The notes below the pieces were generated by a model. That model worked only from the letters and a program-made list of their open reading frames with translations. It searched no databases and was not told the DNA's origin. The position numbers and the translations under genes were made by a program. Shown here in pieces: positions 44,064 to 54,034 of a stretch of 64,000 bases of DNA; positions within the stretch are counted from its first letter, which is position 1, and every line of letters starts with the position of its first letter. The stretch is from NCBI GenBank assembly GCA_009602735.1, contig WELA01009248.1, positions 1 to 64,000 on the forward strand, written 5' to 3'. The DNA is from Mesotaenium endlicherianum. Taxonomy: Eukaryota > Streptophyta > Zygnematophyceae > Zygnematales > Mesotaeniaceae.

Positions 44064-46970
44064 ATGAGTAAAAAGTTGTTTCTGCTCGATGCCCTTGCAT
44101 TGATCTATCGGGCTTATTATGCACTCATCCGCAACCCGCGTATCACATCGAAGGGAATGAATACCAACGCGCAGTTTGGCTTCACCAATACCCTTTTTGA
44201 CCTCATCAACAAAGAAAAACCCACGCACCTGGCTGTGTGTTTCGATACGCATGCGCCAACGGAACGCCATACCGATTTTACCGATTATAAAGCCAACCGG
44301 CAGGAAGCCCCGGAAGACCTGCTGGCTTCTATTCCCGATATACAGCGCATCATACGCGCCTTCAACATTCCCGTTGTGGAAATGGATGGATACGAAGCAG
44401 ATGATGTGATTGGCACCGTTGCCTGGCAGGCGGCAGACAAGGGTTATGAAGTGTATATGGTAACGCCCGATAAAGATTATGGCCAGTTGCTTATACATCC
44501 GCATGTGTACATTTACAAACCACCATCTTTTGGTAACCCGGAAGAAATATTGACAGCGGAAAAAGTTTGTGCCCGCTGGGATATCCAACGGGTACAACAA
44601 GTAGTAGACATGCTGGGCATGATGGGTGATGCAGTGGATAATATTCCAGGCATACCAGGTGTGGGCGAAAAAACAGCGGCCAAGTTGCTCAAAGAATATG
44701 ATACGTTGGAGAACGTACTGGAGCATGCCGATCAGATCAAGGGCGCTCTCGGCGAGAAGATCCGCAATAACAAGGAGCTGGCCATCATGAGTAAAAAACT
44801 GGCCACCATTATTACCAATGTTCCTGTAGAATTCCATGAAGAAGATTACAGGCTGAAAGAATGGAATAAGGAAGCGCTCACGGAAATATTCACCGAACTC
44901 GAATTCAAAACACTGGGTAAAAGGGTACTGGGCGAAAACTTCAATGCATTCCATTCGCCCCAGCAGGCCACACAGACCGACTTGTTCGGTAATGCGGTGG
45001 CGGCGCCAGCTGCCGGTAAATCTTCCGGCAAAAAGACCACGAAGAAAGACAGTTCAGCAGTGCCATTGCCCGACTGGACTGCTGTGGATGCAACGGAAAC
45101 TGCTGCGGAAGAAAGTGGGGCCACGACAGAAACAGTGGGATTGGTTGCCAACAAAAACATTACCAATACGCCGCACGATTATGAGCTGGTAGAAACAGAT
45201 GAACAGATCAAGGCATTGGTAAAAAAATTGCAGCAGCAAAAAGAGATCTGTTTTGATACTGAAACCACCGGTACCGACCCTAACAATGTAGAACTGGTGG
45301 GCATGAGCTTTTCGTATAAGGCAGGGGAAGGATATTATATTCCCTGTCCGGCCGATCAAAAAAGAACGCAGCAGCTATTAGAGCTGGTAAAACCTCTTTT
45401 CAACGAACCCTCTATTACCTGGATCGGTCAGAACATCAAATACGATCTGCTGGTGTTCAAATGGTATGGTATAGAACCGAAAGGACAACTCTTTGATACC
45501 ATGCTGGCACATTATCTCATAGAACCGGAAGGCCGCCGCAACATGGACCTGCTGAGTGCACAATACCTCGGCTACGAACCGGTTCACATAGATGAACTGA
45601 TTGGTAAAAAAGGAAAGAACCAGGGCACAATGCGCGATGTGGAAATTGAGAAAGTGAAAGAATACGCGGCAGAAGATGCCGACATTACTTTCCAGCTCAA
45701 GCAGGTGTTTGTTCCGCTGATGAAAGAAAAAGAAGTGATCAGCGTTTTTGAAACAGTGGAAAATCCATTGGTGCGGGTGCTAACCGATATGGAGTTTGAA
45801 GGCGTTAAGATCGATGTGGAGTTTTTGAAGAGCTATAGCAGGGACCTGGAAAAAGATGCGAAAAAATGCGAGGAAAGCGTGTACGACCAGGCGGGTGTAC
45901 GGTTCAATCTCGCATCGCCCAAACAGTTGGGAGAAGTGCTGTTTGAAAAATTGAAACTGGATCCCAAAGCCAAGAAAACCAAAACAGGTCAGTATGCAAC
46001 GGGGGAAGATGTGTTGCTGAAACTGGCCAACCAGCACAGGATCGTAGATGATATCCTCAGCTTCCGCGAACTCACCAAATTGAAATCTACTTATGTAGAT
46101 GCACTTCCCGAAATGATCAACCCAAAAACGGGCCGGGTGCATACCAGTTATGCGCAGGCGGTGGCGGTTACGGGAAGGTTGAGCAGCAACAACCCCAACC
46201 TGCAAAATATTCCCATCAGAACAGAACGCGGAAGAGAGATCAGGAAAGCATTCATACCCCGTGAGGAAGGACGTTTGTTGATGAGCGCCGACTACTCGCA
46301 AATTGAATTGCGTATTGTAGCGGCCATCAGCGGAGACCCTAACATGTGCGAAGCGTTCAGGTTGGGAAAAGATATTCACACAGCTACCGCTGCCAAAGTA
46401 TATGGCATTGCCGAATCGGAAGTAACGAAAGAGCAACGCTACAAAGCCAAGAGTGTAAACTTCGGCATTATATACGGACAAGGCGCTTTCGGTTTGGCCG
46501 ATAACCTGGGCATCAGCAGAACAGAAGCCAAGCAGATCATCGATAATTATAAAAAAGAATTTCCCAACATCCAGCGTTACATGGATGAGCAGATCAACCT
46601 GGCCAAGGAAAATGGTTATGTGCAAACACTGGCCGGCAGGAAGCGCTGGCTCAAAGACATCAACAGCAGCAATTTCACGGTGCGTGGTTATGCAGAACGC
46701 AACGCCATCAACTCACCCATACAGGGCACTGCGGCTGATATGATCAAAATGGCTATGATCAAAGTGCATCATGAAATGAAGCAGGGCAAGTGGCAGTCGA
46801 AAATGATCCTGCAGGTGCACGATGAATTGGTGTTTGATGCAGTGGCTGATGAAGTGGATAAACTGGAAGAACTGATCATCCGTTGCATGACCACCGCCAT
46901 GCCGTTACCCAACGATGTACCGGTGGAAGCGGAAGTAGGCAAAGGCGTTAACTGGTTGGAAGCACATTAG
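44064..46970 (+). CDS. polA: DNA polymerase I
   Basis: A polymerase of 968 residues with all three domains. The 5'-3' exonuclease (1-300) has LFLLDALALIYRAYYAL and DAVDNIPGIPGVGEKTAAKLL. A low-complexity linker (about 310-350) is rich in Ala, Lys and Thr. The 3'-5' proofreading domain (about 370-560) has the exo I motif CFDTETTGTDP with both acids, so it looks active. The polymerase domain has motif A SADYSQIELRIVA near 745, the O-helix RYKAKSVNFGIIYGQGAFGLA near 795 and motif C QVHDELVFD near 920. It fills gaps in repair and removes RNA primers. Only 28 bases separate it from the DUF5916 stop. Confidence 0.98.
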   Translation: MSKKLFLLDALALIYRAYYALIRNPRITSKGMNTNAQFGFTNTLFDLINKEKPTHLAVCFDTHAPTERHTDFTDYKANRQEAPEDLLASIPDIQRIIRAFNIPVVEMDGYEADDVIGTVAWQAADKGYEVYMVTPDKDYGQLLIHPHVYIYKPPSFGNPEEILTAEKVCARWDIQRVQQVVDMLGMMGDAVDNIPGIPGVGEKTAAKLLKEYDTLENVLEHADQIKGALGEKIRNNKELAIMSKKLATIITNVPVEFHEEDYRLKEWNKEALTEIFTELEFKTLGKRVLGENFNAFHSPQQATQTDLFGNAVAAPAAGKSSGKKTTKKDSSAVPLPDWTAVDATETAAEESGATTETVGLVANKNITNTPHDYELVETDEQIKALVKKLQQQKEICFDTETTGTDPNNVELVGMSFSYKAGEGYYIPCPADQKRTQQLLELVKPLFNEPSITWIGQNIKYDLLVFKWYGIEPKGQLFDTMLAHYLIEPEGRRNMDLLSAQYLGYEPVHIDELIGKKGKNQGTMRDVEIEKVKEYAAEDADITFQLKQVFVPLMKEKEVISVFETVENPLVRVLTDMEFEGVKIDVEFLKSYSRDLEKDAKKCEESVYDQAGVRFNLASPKQLGEVLFEKLKLDPKAKKTKTGQYATGEDVLLKLANQHRIVDDILSFRELTKLKSTYVDALPEMINPKTGRVHTSYAQAVAVTGRLSSNNPNLQNIPIRTERGREIRKAFIPREEGRLLMSADYSQIELRIVAAISGDPNMCEAFRLGKDIHTATAAKVYGIAESEVTKEQRYKAKSVNFGIIYGQGAFGLADNLGISRTEAKQIIDNYKKEFPNIQRYMDEQINLAKENGYVQTLAGRKRWLKDINSSNFTVRGYAERNAINSPIQGTAADMIKMAMIKVHHEMKQGKWQSKMILQVHDELVFDAVADEVDKLEELIIRCMTTAMPLPNDVPVEAEVGKGVNWLEAH

Positions 46971-46982
46971 GAACAACAACAG

Positions 46983-47453
46983 ATGAACACGAACGAACAA
47001 ACGATACACCGTTTTTATTCGGCCTTTCAACAAAGAGATTATGCAGGTATGAATGCCTGCTACGACGCAGAAGTGGTGTTCAGCGACATGGTATTCGGAT
47101 TGCTCAACAGCCAGGAAACACGGGCCATGTGGGAAATGCTCTGCAAGAACGCAAAAGACCTTGCCATCAGGTTCGATAATATTCAACTACTGGATGAAGA
47201 GTATGCTACCTGCGATTGGGTAGCCACTTATACATTTACCCAAACAGGCAGAAAAGTTGTGAATAAGGTAAAAGCCCACCTGCGGTTGAAAGACGGACTG
47301 ATCACAGAACACTCCGATGCATTTGACATATACAAATGGTCGAGACAGGCTTTTGGTTTAAGGGGCTGGCTTTTTGGCTGGACCAACTTCATGCGGAACA
47401 GGATACATATCAATGCAAAAAAACGGCTGCTTCTTTTTATGGGGCAACAGTAA
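46983..47453 (+). CDS. SnoaL/NTF2-like nuclear transport factor 2 family protein
   Basis: A small protein of 156 residues with a cone-shaped NTF2 fold pattern: TIHRFYSAFQQRDYAGMNACYDAEVVFSD at the start, a helix WEMLCKNAKDLAIRF, then long strands (CDWVATYTFTQTGRKVVNKVKAHLRLKDGLI, EHSDAFDIYKWSRQAFG), mentioned by their order. Family members bind or transform small hydrophobic compounds; no active-site residues can be assigned here. It is 12 bases after polA and may be its operon partner. Its last 17 bases overlap the end of the convergent COG3014 gene. Confidence 0.82.
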   Translation: MNTNEQTIHRFYSAFQQRDYAGMNACYDAEVVFSDMVFGLLNSQETRAMWEMLCKNAKDLAIRFDNIQLLDEEYATCDWVATYTFTQTGRKVVNKVKAHLRLKDGLITEHSDAFDIYKWSRQAFGLRGWLFGWTNFMRNRIHINAKKRLLLFMGQQ

Positions 47454-48894
47454 TACTGTTATCTGGCACACGCCAGTTGTACAATTGCAAACCGGTTTTA
47501 CCCTCAACACGAATGGTTTTTTCGGCATTGCCCAACCGGAGCCTGATGTCGTTGGCTCCTTTTTTCAGCGGAATGCGCACATACTGGATATAAGCGGGCA
47601 ATGATTGCCAGTTACGGGTATCTGCTTTTTCCGTTGCAGTATTGAACATGTTTACCACCAATCCGGTGACCAGGGCAGCAGCTTCTGCATTTCTTTCCTT
47701 CTTACCCTCATCTTTTTCTTTGCTGTTGTTTTTCACTGCTGCTTTGGTGGCTTCTGATGCGCCTTTCTCCATGCCCAGTTTAAACGCCTGTCTTAATAGA
47801 GCATTGGTAACTTCCTTCACTATCCGTTCTTTCAATACCGCCGGTGCGATGGTATTGATATCTTCTGCCAGTTCTGATGAATAAGCAGCTCCATCGGCTG
47901 TAGCGGTGCCCTGCACATTATTGTAAGACCTGGGTTCATAAATGGGAATGGCCACACGAATGGTCCTGAAATTTTTTAATGAAGCAGAAAAGGAATTGGC
48001 AGAAGAAACATCGAAAGTACCATAGGGTCCGTTGAAAACAAAAACGCCGTTTCCATCACCGGACTGTGCAAGGATAAAGTTTTGTTCCGTTTTGGCAGGA
48101 GCCATTCCCCTTTCAAAAAACACCACCAGTTCTCCGCCGGCATTGCTGGTGTCGCGGGTTTTATAAGTAGTGTTGAATTTTTTTCCGTAAAAATCCAGCT
48201 GGTCTTTGAATCCCATCAACGCAGCGGTTCTCAATACATCCTGCTTCAATTGCGAGGGCATGGAAACACCGTAGTACCTATTGTTCGGCTCTTTGAGGTA
48301 AACATCGGCGGCATTCCGGTAAGCGATGAATGCATCATTGATCATGCCAGCAGCTTCATAGATCATTCCCTGCACATTGAGCGCAAATGCATCTTTGGTA
48401 TAACGATTGGCGCCCGGTTTAAATTTATCTTCCTGCGTTTGGGTGCTCAAACTAATGCGGCGGGCTTCTACCAGGGCGTCGTCTGTTTTTCCGAGGTAGA
48501 GATAGTTGAGCGCCTTGTAATAATAAACCATGAAGCGTTCAAAGTCTTCACCCAGGTAAGGAGCGGTCATTGGGTTGAGCATCAAGCTGGTAATCGCATT
48601 CCCTAACGATTTGTGTTTGTTTTCTATATAGCCGTCGGCAAGGTTCAGGAAGAGGTTGCTGCTGTCGTACAGGCCCTGCAGGTGCAGCATTTGTCCCCGT
48701 TCCATATAATACAAGAGGCTGTTCCTGGGATGTTGCAGGTAACCATTCTGCTCCAGCATATGATCGGCATGCCTGTAATGCGATGCGCTTACCTGGTTGT
48801 AATAAGCAGACATTTTGCTGTTGTAAGTAGCACAGGAAAACAAAACAGGCATCAATAGCCAAGCTACCCATGCCCGTTTTATACAATGCTTCAT
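47437..48894 (-). CDS. COG3014-type TPR-like lipoprotein
   Basis: A protein of 485 residues with a lipoprotein signal (AWLLMPVLFSCATYN; lipid on the Cys near residue 21). Residues 40-230 have helical-repeat character (LLYYMERGQMLHLQGLYDSSNLFLNLADGYIENKH; RFMVYYYKALNYLYLGKTDDALVEARRI, TPR-like). A beta-rich stretch follows (GGELVVFFERGMAP). A segment about 395-430 is rich in Lys, Glu and Ala. It ends with a carboxy-terminal strand region (LPAYIQYVRIPLKKGANDIRLRLG). COG3014 proteins are commonly encoded with LpoB, as here with 20 bases between them, and may aid peptidoglycan synthesis at the outer membrane. Direct evidence is lacking. Confidence 0.8.
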   Translation of the reverse strand: MKHCIKRAWVAWLLMPVLFSCATYNSKMSAYYNQVSASHYRHADHMLEQNGYLQHPRNSLLYYMERGQMLHLQGLYDSSNLFLNLADGYIENKHKSLGNAITSLMLNPMTAPYLGEDFERFMVYYYKALNYLYLGKTDDALVEARRISLSTQTQEDKFKPGANRYTKDAFALNVQGMIYEAAGMINDAFIAYRNAADVYLKEPNNRYYGVSMPSQLKQDVLRTAALMGFKDQLDFYGKKFNTTYKTRDTSNAGGELVVFFERGMAPAKTEQNFILAQSGDGNGVFVFNGPYGTFDVSSANSFSASLKNFRTIRVAIPIYEPRSYNNVQGTATADGAAYSSELAEDINTIAPAVLKERIVKEVTNALLRQAFKLGMEKGASEATKAAVKNNSKEKDEGKKERNAEAAALVTGLVVNMFNTATEKADTRNWQSLPAYIQYVRIPLKKGANDIRLRLGNAEKTIRVEGKTGLQLYNWRVPDNSITVAP

Positions 48895-48914
48895 GCGGAA
48901 AAATTAAACAGCAC

Positions 48915-49511
48915 TTAGTTGTTGACGAATTTGGCAATCTTTTTATCGCCTATCCACACCACTTCATTGGTTTCAATGTTGGTGAGCTCCAGGTTCACCT
49001 GGTAAGTAACGGTTTTCTTCCTGCGATACGCATCTACGATGGAGTTGATAGAACCTTGCAGTATGTAATCGGCGCCACGCTCCAACCCGAATTTTTTCAT
49101 GGTGCTTTGTGTGGCGTTGCTCTGCTGGTCTGCTTTTTCTGCCCGCATTTCTTCACGTTTTTTACCACTTTGCACCAATCCTACCCTGCTGGTTTGTATG
49201 AATGCACGCTCGAGGTCGTTCATGAAAGTTTCTGCTTCAATGTGTTCATGACTTTTATTGGTAACCATGCCTACCACTACTACAGGCTTTTTGCCTCCTT
49301 TGGCAGCCAGGTGATCGTTGAGCCATTTGGCATTCAGTATCTGGTTGGTCATTTCTTCCGCAGTGAGGCGGCTGTCGGTATTGTTCCAGGTTCCGTTGAT
49401 ATCGATCTGTGTTGCAGGATCAATGCGGGTAACCATACGTGTTGCGCAGGAAGTAACAAAGAGAGAGAACGATAAAATTCCGGCGGCAAAAAGTAAAAAT
49501 TTGCTTTTCAT
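48915..49511 (-). CDS. lpoB: Penicillin-binding protein activator LpoB-like lipoprotein
   Basis: A protein of about 198 residues with a lipoprotein signal (AAGILSFSLFVTSCATR). The mature part fits the LpoB/YcfM family: DINGTWNNTDSRLTAEEMTNQILNAKWLNDH near 35, a beta-alpha unit VVVGMVTNKSHEHIEAETFMNDLERAF, and YILQGSINSIVDA followed by long strands that carry VWIGDKKIAK at the end. LpoB in enterobacteria stimulates PBP1b from the outer membrane. The function in Bacteroidota is inferred. It lies between the COG3014 gene and a small secreted protein, all leftward with short gaps, probably one operon. Confidence 0.85.
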   Translation of the reverse strand: MKSKFLLFAAGILSFSLFVTSCATRMVTRIDPATQIDINGTWNNTDSRLTAEEMTNQILNAKWLNDHLAAKGGKKPVVVVGMVTNKSHEHIEAETFMNDLERAFIQTSRVGLVQSGKKREEMRAEKADQQSNATQSTMKKFGLERGADYILQGSINSIVDAYRRKKTVTYQVNLELTNIETNEVVWIGDKKIAKFVNN

Positions 49512-49526
49512 AGTATGCAATTGGTT

Positions 49527-49922
49527 TTAAAAAGAGAACCACCAATTTCCCGTGTGGAAACCGATGTTGGGTCTGAGTGCATTCCAGCTGCCCCAGTTAT
49601 TGTAATAACCATACTGGTTCCAGCCGTTATAATATTGGTTGTAATACGGATAGTAGTATCCGTTGTAATAGGCAGCATACCTCCTGGCTTCTCTCCGCTC
49701 GTTGCGGCGTTCCATTTTGGCTTCGTACCAATCGTAAGCCTTATAGGTTTGCTGCACGGTGGTGTTGGAAGCAGAGAGCAGGGAGTCTTTCTGGCTCATG
49801 TATTTCTGCCTGCTGATGTTGAAGTTGGGATTTTGGTCGGGAGCGGGTGACTGGCCGGCCTCCTGTGCCATTAGGGTTGTTGCCAGGCAAATGCTCAGAA
49901 GGGTCAAAAATGAACGTATCAT
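49527..49922 (-). CDS. Small secreted Tyr/Asn-rich protein
   Basis: A protein of 131 residues that I cannot place in a family. The N-terminal signal is MIRSFLTLLSICLATTLMAQ. Residues about 35-75 are charged and helical (KAYDWYEAKMERRNERREARR). Residues 80-115 are nearly all Tyr, Asn and Gly (YYNGYYYPYYNQYYNGWNQ), an aromatic low-complexity tail, ending in FHTGNWWFSF. It is the first gene of a possible operon with lpoB (gap 15 bases) and COG3014. The C-terminal Phe could suggest outer-membrane targeting, but the protein is too small for a barrel. Function unknown. Confidence 0.65.
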   Translation of the reverse strand: MIRSFLTLLSICLATTLMAQEAGQSPAPDQNPNFNISRQKYMSQKDSLLSASNTTVQQTYKAYDWYEAKMERRNERREARRYAAYYNGYYYPYYNQYYNGWNQYGYYNNWGSWNALRPNIGFHTGNWWFSF

Positions 49923-49989
49923 GATTCCTCCTTTTTTAAATTATAACCAAAGCTAATACCAAAAAGATTAAAAAGAATCCTACGAATCG

Positions 49990-51048
49990 TTAAAATACTG
50001 TAACGGTTTTATCCTCGCCCGCAACCGTCATTTCACCAATGATGGTGTGGTAAAGACCATGCGATTTCAGTAGATCACCGGCGTCTTTTACACTGTCTTT
50101 TCCTACAGCCACCAACAACCCGCCATTTGTTTGCGGATCGGCCAGTATGGAGATGGCTTCTTCGGGTTGAATCGTATCGGCGAACTGTACTTTATGGCCG
50201 TAACTTGCCCAGTTGCGTTTGGTGCCACCCGGTTGTATTTTTTGTTGCAGGTATGGATCGAGGCCCGGGATAACAGGAACCTCTTGTAATTGTATCTGCG
50301 CGTTCAACCCGCTTCCTTCACACATTTCAATCAGGTGACCCAGCAATCCGAAGCCGGTTACATCTGTCATAGCGTGTACAGATGCCAGCGCAGAAAGTTC
50401 TTCGCCCACTTTATTCAGTTGCATCAATTGGCGAAGCATGAGATCGTGGTGTTCGCTGCTGAGCGCATTGCGTTTTTGCGCAGTGGAAAGAATGCCCATG
50501 CCCAGCGGTTTGGTAAGGAATAAAACATCTTCTTCGCGGGCGGTGCTGTTTTGTTTGAGGCGGGGGGTATCTACCAGTCCGTTTACTGCGAGGCCGAAAA
50601 CGGGCTCGGGGCAATCGATGCTGTGCCCGCCTGCAAGCGGAATACCCGCTTCGGCGCAGATGCTGCGCGCGCCTTCAATAACTTGTCGAGCAACTTCTGC
50701 CGGCAATTTATCTACCGGCCACCCCAGGATAGCAATGGCCAGGATGGGTTTTCCTCCCATGGCGTACACATCGCTGATGGCGTTGGCGCCGGCAATTTTA
50801 CCGAATGAAAATGCATCGTCTACGATGGGCATGAAAAAGTCGGTAGTAGAGATCAATGCCGTGCCGTTGCCCAGGTCATAAGCGGCGGCATCGTCTTTAC
50901 TGCTATTGCCTACGAGTAAGTTTTGCTGATCGGGTGATGAGAGATTGGTCTTTAAAATGGTGTCGAGTACCTGCGGCGCTATTTTGCAACCGCAACCGGC
51001 GCCATGGGAATATTGTGTAAGCCTGATGGCTGTAGATTCATTGTTCAT
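49990..51048 (-). CDS. selD: Selenide, water dikinase
   Basis: A cytoplasmic enzyme of 352 residues which makes selenophosphate from selenide and ATP. The glycine-rich N-terminus contains the catalytic pair Cys19 and Lys22 in SHGAGCGCK; a cysteine, not selenocysteine, is used. Nucleotide- and metal-binding acids are in KDDAAAYDLG near 51 and STTDFFMPIVDD near 68. The GGHSIDCPEPVFGL block near 140 is conserved. It overlaps the end of selU by four bases, so the two genes are coupled. As selU is the only selenium user seen here, selenophosphate is probably meant for tRNA modification. Confidence 0.95.
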   Translation of the reverse strand: MNNESTAIRLTQYSHGAGCGCKIAPQVLDTILKTNLSSPDQQNLLVGNSSKDDAAAYDLGNGTALISTTDFFMPIVDDAFSFGKIAGANAISDVYAMGGKPILAIAILGWPVDKLPAEVARQVIEGARSICAEAGIPLAGGHSIDCPEPVFGLAVNGLVDTPRLKQNSTAREEDVLFLTKPLGMGILSTAQKRNALSSEHHDLMLRQLMQLNKVGEELSALASVHAMTDVTGFGLLGHLIEMCEGSGLNAQIQLQEVPVIPGLDPYLQQKIQPGGTKRNWASYGHKVQFADTIQPEEAISILADPQTNGGLLVAVGKDSVKDAGDLLKSHGLYHTIIGEMTVAGEDKTVTVF

Positions 51049-52106
51049 GCATGCTGTGTTTGAAGAAGGTTCACCAGTTTACCGGCATTCTGCTCGGCAT
51101 CCACCTGGTCAACGGGAATTTTACAGGTAAGCGTTTCGGCGTTTTCGCGATTATACAATCCTTTGATGTAAAGCTTATCGTAGTATTTCAACAATATGCG
51201 GAAGCATTCTTTTACATCGTCTTCCAGCAGGTAATTGATGGCTGTTTTGGTTTCGAGTCCGCCCAGTCTTTTTTTGATGCGGATAATGGCGTTCACCAGT
51301 TTTTCTTTCTCAAATCCTCCGTATTCTTTTATGATGTGGTTGAGCCTTTCTTCGAAAGGAACATCGAGGAAGAAAACAGGTTTGGTGCGCATTTGTTTAA
51401 ATAGTACGATGGGTATGTTGACGAGGCCGATGCGCTGGCTTTCATCTTCCATCCATATCCGCGAAGCTTGTTCGTGTTTTTGCAATTCATGCGCCAACAG
51501 GTTCTCAAACATCTCCTGGGAGGGCTGTGGTATTTTATCAAGCGCACCGAAAGCCGATCCTTTATGCAGAGCCAGCGCTTCGAGATCGATCACGGCTTCC
51601 TGTTGTTTGGTGAGCTCATGGAGCAGATCGGTTTTGCCGCTGCCGGTATAACCGCCAACAATATGAATGGGATAATTATTTTCCAACTGCGCCAACACCC
51701 AGTGGCGATAGGTTTTATAGCCGCCCACAAGGATAATCACATTGAAACCATAAAGATCGAGCAGCCAGGCCACGCCGGCGCTGCGCATACCTCCACGCCA
51801 GCAGTGCACTAGTACGGTTGGGCGTTCTGCCTCTTTGTTACGTGCGGCGCACCATTGCTCTACCTGTTCTATCATGCCCACCATTTTAGGACCGAAAAAC
51901 TGCAATCCTATTTTGATGGCTTTCTGCCGGCTCTGCTGTTTGTAAGCTGTGCCGACGATCTTTCTTTCTTCGTCGGTGAAAAGTGCAAGGAGTTGGGCGC
52001 CGGGTATGTGTGCGTGCTGGTATTCACCCGGACTGCGCACATCGAGCACGAGATGGTCTTGTGCTGCTGCTAAAAAAGGCGCTATGGTGAGTTTGGTGAT
52101 GGCCAT
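51045..52106 (-). CDS. selU: tRNA 2-selenouridine synthase
   Basis: An enzyme of 353 residues, also called MnmH, that converts 2-thiouridine at the wobble position of Glu, Gln and Lys tRNAs to 2-selenouridine via a geranylated intermediate. The N-terminal rhodanese domain has the catalytic Cys102 in VHCWRGGMRSAG. The C-terminal P-loop domain has Walker A GGYTGSGKT at 151-159. A WMEDESQRIG motif follows near 218. Its stop overlaps the selD start. Its 5' end faces an extended inverted repeat after rho. Confidence 0.93.
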   Translation of the reverse strand: MAITKLTIAPFLAAAQDHLVLDVRSPGEYQHAHIPGAQLLALFTDEERKIVGTAYKQQSRQKAIKIGLQFFGPKMVGMIEQVEQWCAARNKEAERPTVLVHCWRGGMRSAGVAWLLDLYGFNVIILVGGYKTYRHWVLAQLENNYPIHIVGGYTGSGKTDLLHELTKQQEAVIDLEALALHKGSAFGALDKIPQPSQEMFENLLAHELQKHEQASRIWMEDESQRIGLVNIPIVLFKQMRTKPVFFLDVPFEERLNHIIKEYGGFEKEKLVNAIIRIKKRLGGLETKTAINYLLEDDVKECFRILLKYYDKLYIKGLYNRENAETLTCKIPVDQVDAEQNAGKLVNLLQTQHA

Positions 52107-52117
52107 ATTTAGTTGTT

Positions 52118-52188
52118 AGTTGATAGTTGTTAGTTGTCAGATGAGCGAATCCATGTTTCTAACAACTGACAACTAACAACTATCAACT
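52118..52188. repeat. 23-bp perfect inverted repeat between selU and rho
   Basis: The left arm (52118-52140, beginning AGTTGATAGTTG) and the right arm (52166-52188) are exact reverse complements, with 25 bases between. The arms are made of degenerate AGTTGTTAG steps, and the left arm is preceded by a further partial step. The right arm reaches the last base of the rho stop codon. It could be a rho terminator with a long loop (no T run) or a small palindromic mobile sequence. Confidence 0.8.
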
Positions 52189-53801
52189 CATCGATTCATA
52201 GAGGCTAAGAACTCTTCATTGTCTCTTGTACCGCGCATGCGCTTGAGCAATTCATTCATTGCTTCTTCGGTATTCATATCGTTGATGTACAAACGAAGGA
52301 TGTTCATGCGTTGCAATACTTCTTTGTCGAGCAACAGGTCGTCGCGGCGAGTAGAAGAAGCCACCAGGTCGATGGCAGGGAAAATGCGTTTGTTGGCTAG
52401 GCGGCGGTCGAGCTGCAATTCCATGTTACCGGTACCCTTGAATTCTTCAAAGATCACTTCATCCATCTTACTGCCTGTTTCAATGAGGGCAGTGGCCAGG
52501 ATGGTAAGCGAACCGCCGTGCTCTATTTTACGGGCAGCGCCGAAGAACTGCTTGGGTTTTTGCATGGCGTTGGCTTCCACACCACCACTCAATACTTTAC
52601 CGCTGGCGGGTGCCACTGTGTTGTGGGCCCTGGCCAAACGGGTGATGGAGTCGAGCAATATCACTACATCGTGACCGCATTCTACCAGGCGTTTTGCTTT
52701 TTGCAAAGCAATGGTGGATACTTTCACGTGTTTTTCTGCGGGTTCATCGAAGGTAGAAGCGATCACTTCTGCCTTTACGCTGCGCTCCATATCGGTTACC
52801 TCTTCAGGACGCTCATCGATCAATACCACCATGAGATAACACTCGGGGTGATTGGCGGCGATGGCGTTGGCCACTTCTTTCAACAAAATGGTTTTACCCA
52901 CTTTGGGTTGCGCAACGATCAGGCCACGCTGACCTTTACCAATAGGCGTAAAGAGGTCCATGATGCGGGTGCTGTAATTGTTGGGCGTGGTGAACAGGTT
53001 CAGCTTTTCGTAAGGGAAAAGCGGCGTAAGGTAATCGAAAGGAACACGGTCGCGCACTTCATCGGGTTTCTTGCCGTTGATGGCGTCTACTTTGAGGAGC
53101 GCGAAATATTTTTCTCCTTCTTTAGGCGGACGAACAGCGCCCTGCACGGTATCGCCGGTTTTGAGACCAAACAATTTGATCTGCGAAGGAGATACGTATA
53201 CGTCGTCGGGAGAAGAGAGGTAATTATAATCGGAAGAACGCAGGAACCCATAACCATCGGGCATCATTTCGAGCACGCCTTCGCTGAGGATCATGCCTTC
53301 AAACTCGATATTGAAAGTAGGTTCTTTGCGGTGTTGCTTCTGCTGCTGTGCAGGCTGGGACGATTCGTGCGAAAGACCATTCTCTGCAGATTCCGCTTCG
53401 GCAGCATGTGTGGGCTCGGATGTTTCTGCCGATGTTCCGTTGAGCGATGGACCAGCTTGGGGCGCTTGTTCGGCGGGCTTCTCAGTTTTAGGCTTACGGC
53501 CGGGCGCACCACGTTTGGGCTGGGGGGGCGGCGCAGGCTTAGCTGTTTGCTGCGGCGCTTCCTGCATCACTTCCGCTTCTTCGGTAGCGATGCCGGTTTT
53601 AACAGTAACGGGTTTGCGGGCCCTGCCAGGTTTTTTCTTGCCGTCTTCTTTTGTTTCGCTGGCTGTGAGTGCCTGGCTGTCAAGGATCTTATAAATAAGC
53701 CCTTGTTTGTCAAGCTTTTTAACGCCTGCTATTTTCAACTGCTCGGCAATGTCGAGCAACTCTGGCAATAGCATGTCGTTCAATTGCAAAATGTCGTACA
53801 T
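52188..53801 (-). CDS. rho: Transcription termination factor Rho
   Basis: A hexameric RNA helicase of 537 residues that ends transcription. Residues 1-45 are the Rho N-terminal domain ([20 protein letters not shown]). Residues 46-160 are an insertion rich in Lys, Ala, Pro and Glu, absent from E. coli Rho but common in this phylum. The RNA-binding cold-shock-like domain is at 165-240 ([15 protein letters not shown]). Walker A AQPKVGKT is at 297-304. The [12 protein letters not shown] block near 330 and the Q- and R-loop segments ([11 protein letters not shown] near 415) follow. An inverted repeat sits at its 3' end. Confidence 0.97.
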   Translation of the reverse strand: MYDILQLNDMLLPELLDIAEQLKIAGVKKLDKQGLIYKILDSQALTASETKEDGKKKPGRARKPVTVKTGIATEEAEVMQEAPQQTAKPAPPPQPKRGAPGRKPKTEKPAEQAPQAGPSLNGTSAETSEPTHAAEAESAENGLSHESSQPAQQQKQHRKEPTFNIEFEGMILSEGVLEMMPDGYGFLRSSDYNYLSSPDDVYVSPSQIKLFGLKTGDTVQGAVRPPKEGEKYFALLKVDAINGKKPDEVRDRVPFDYLTPLFPYEKLNLFTTPNNYSTRIMDLFTPIGKGQRGLIVAQPKVGKTILLKEVANAIAANHPECYLMVVLIDERPEEVTDMERSVKAEVIASTFDEPAEKHVKVSTIALQKAKRLVECGHDVVILLDSITRLARAHNTVAPASGKVLSGGVEANAMQKPKQFFGAARKIEHGGSLTILATALIETGSKMDEVIFEEFKGTGNMELQLDRRLANKRIFPAIDLVASSTRRDDLLLDKEVLQRMNILRLYINDMNTEEAMNELLKRMRGTRDNEEFLASMNR

Positions 53802-54034
53802 AAAATCAATTAATGGGGGGATTCAAATTGTCTACATCATTAAAGATCCTGTCTAAGGGATTACGAACTCAGATCCGGATAAATAAAAAAAATGTTGTGA
53901 TTGGAAAGAGGGAAACTGATGTTGTCGAGAGCTATTAAGAGAACCCAATCAGTCTGGTTTCCGCTGCAATGTTAAGGCAAAATAATCAAAAAATGAAATG
54001 AAAATGTAAAAATCGGCGGACGGACCCACCAACA

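Noticed and set aside
44019-44954. 311-codon open frame antisense to polA
   Set aside because: Phe- and His-rich shadow frame opposite an unambiguous exonuclease domain.
52518-53771. 417-codon open frame antisense to rho
   Set aside because: It lies fully within rho, which has all its motifs; the frame is open because of base composition and shows no domain.
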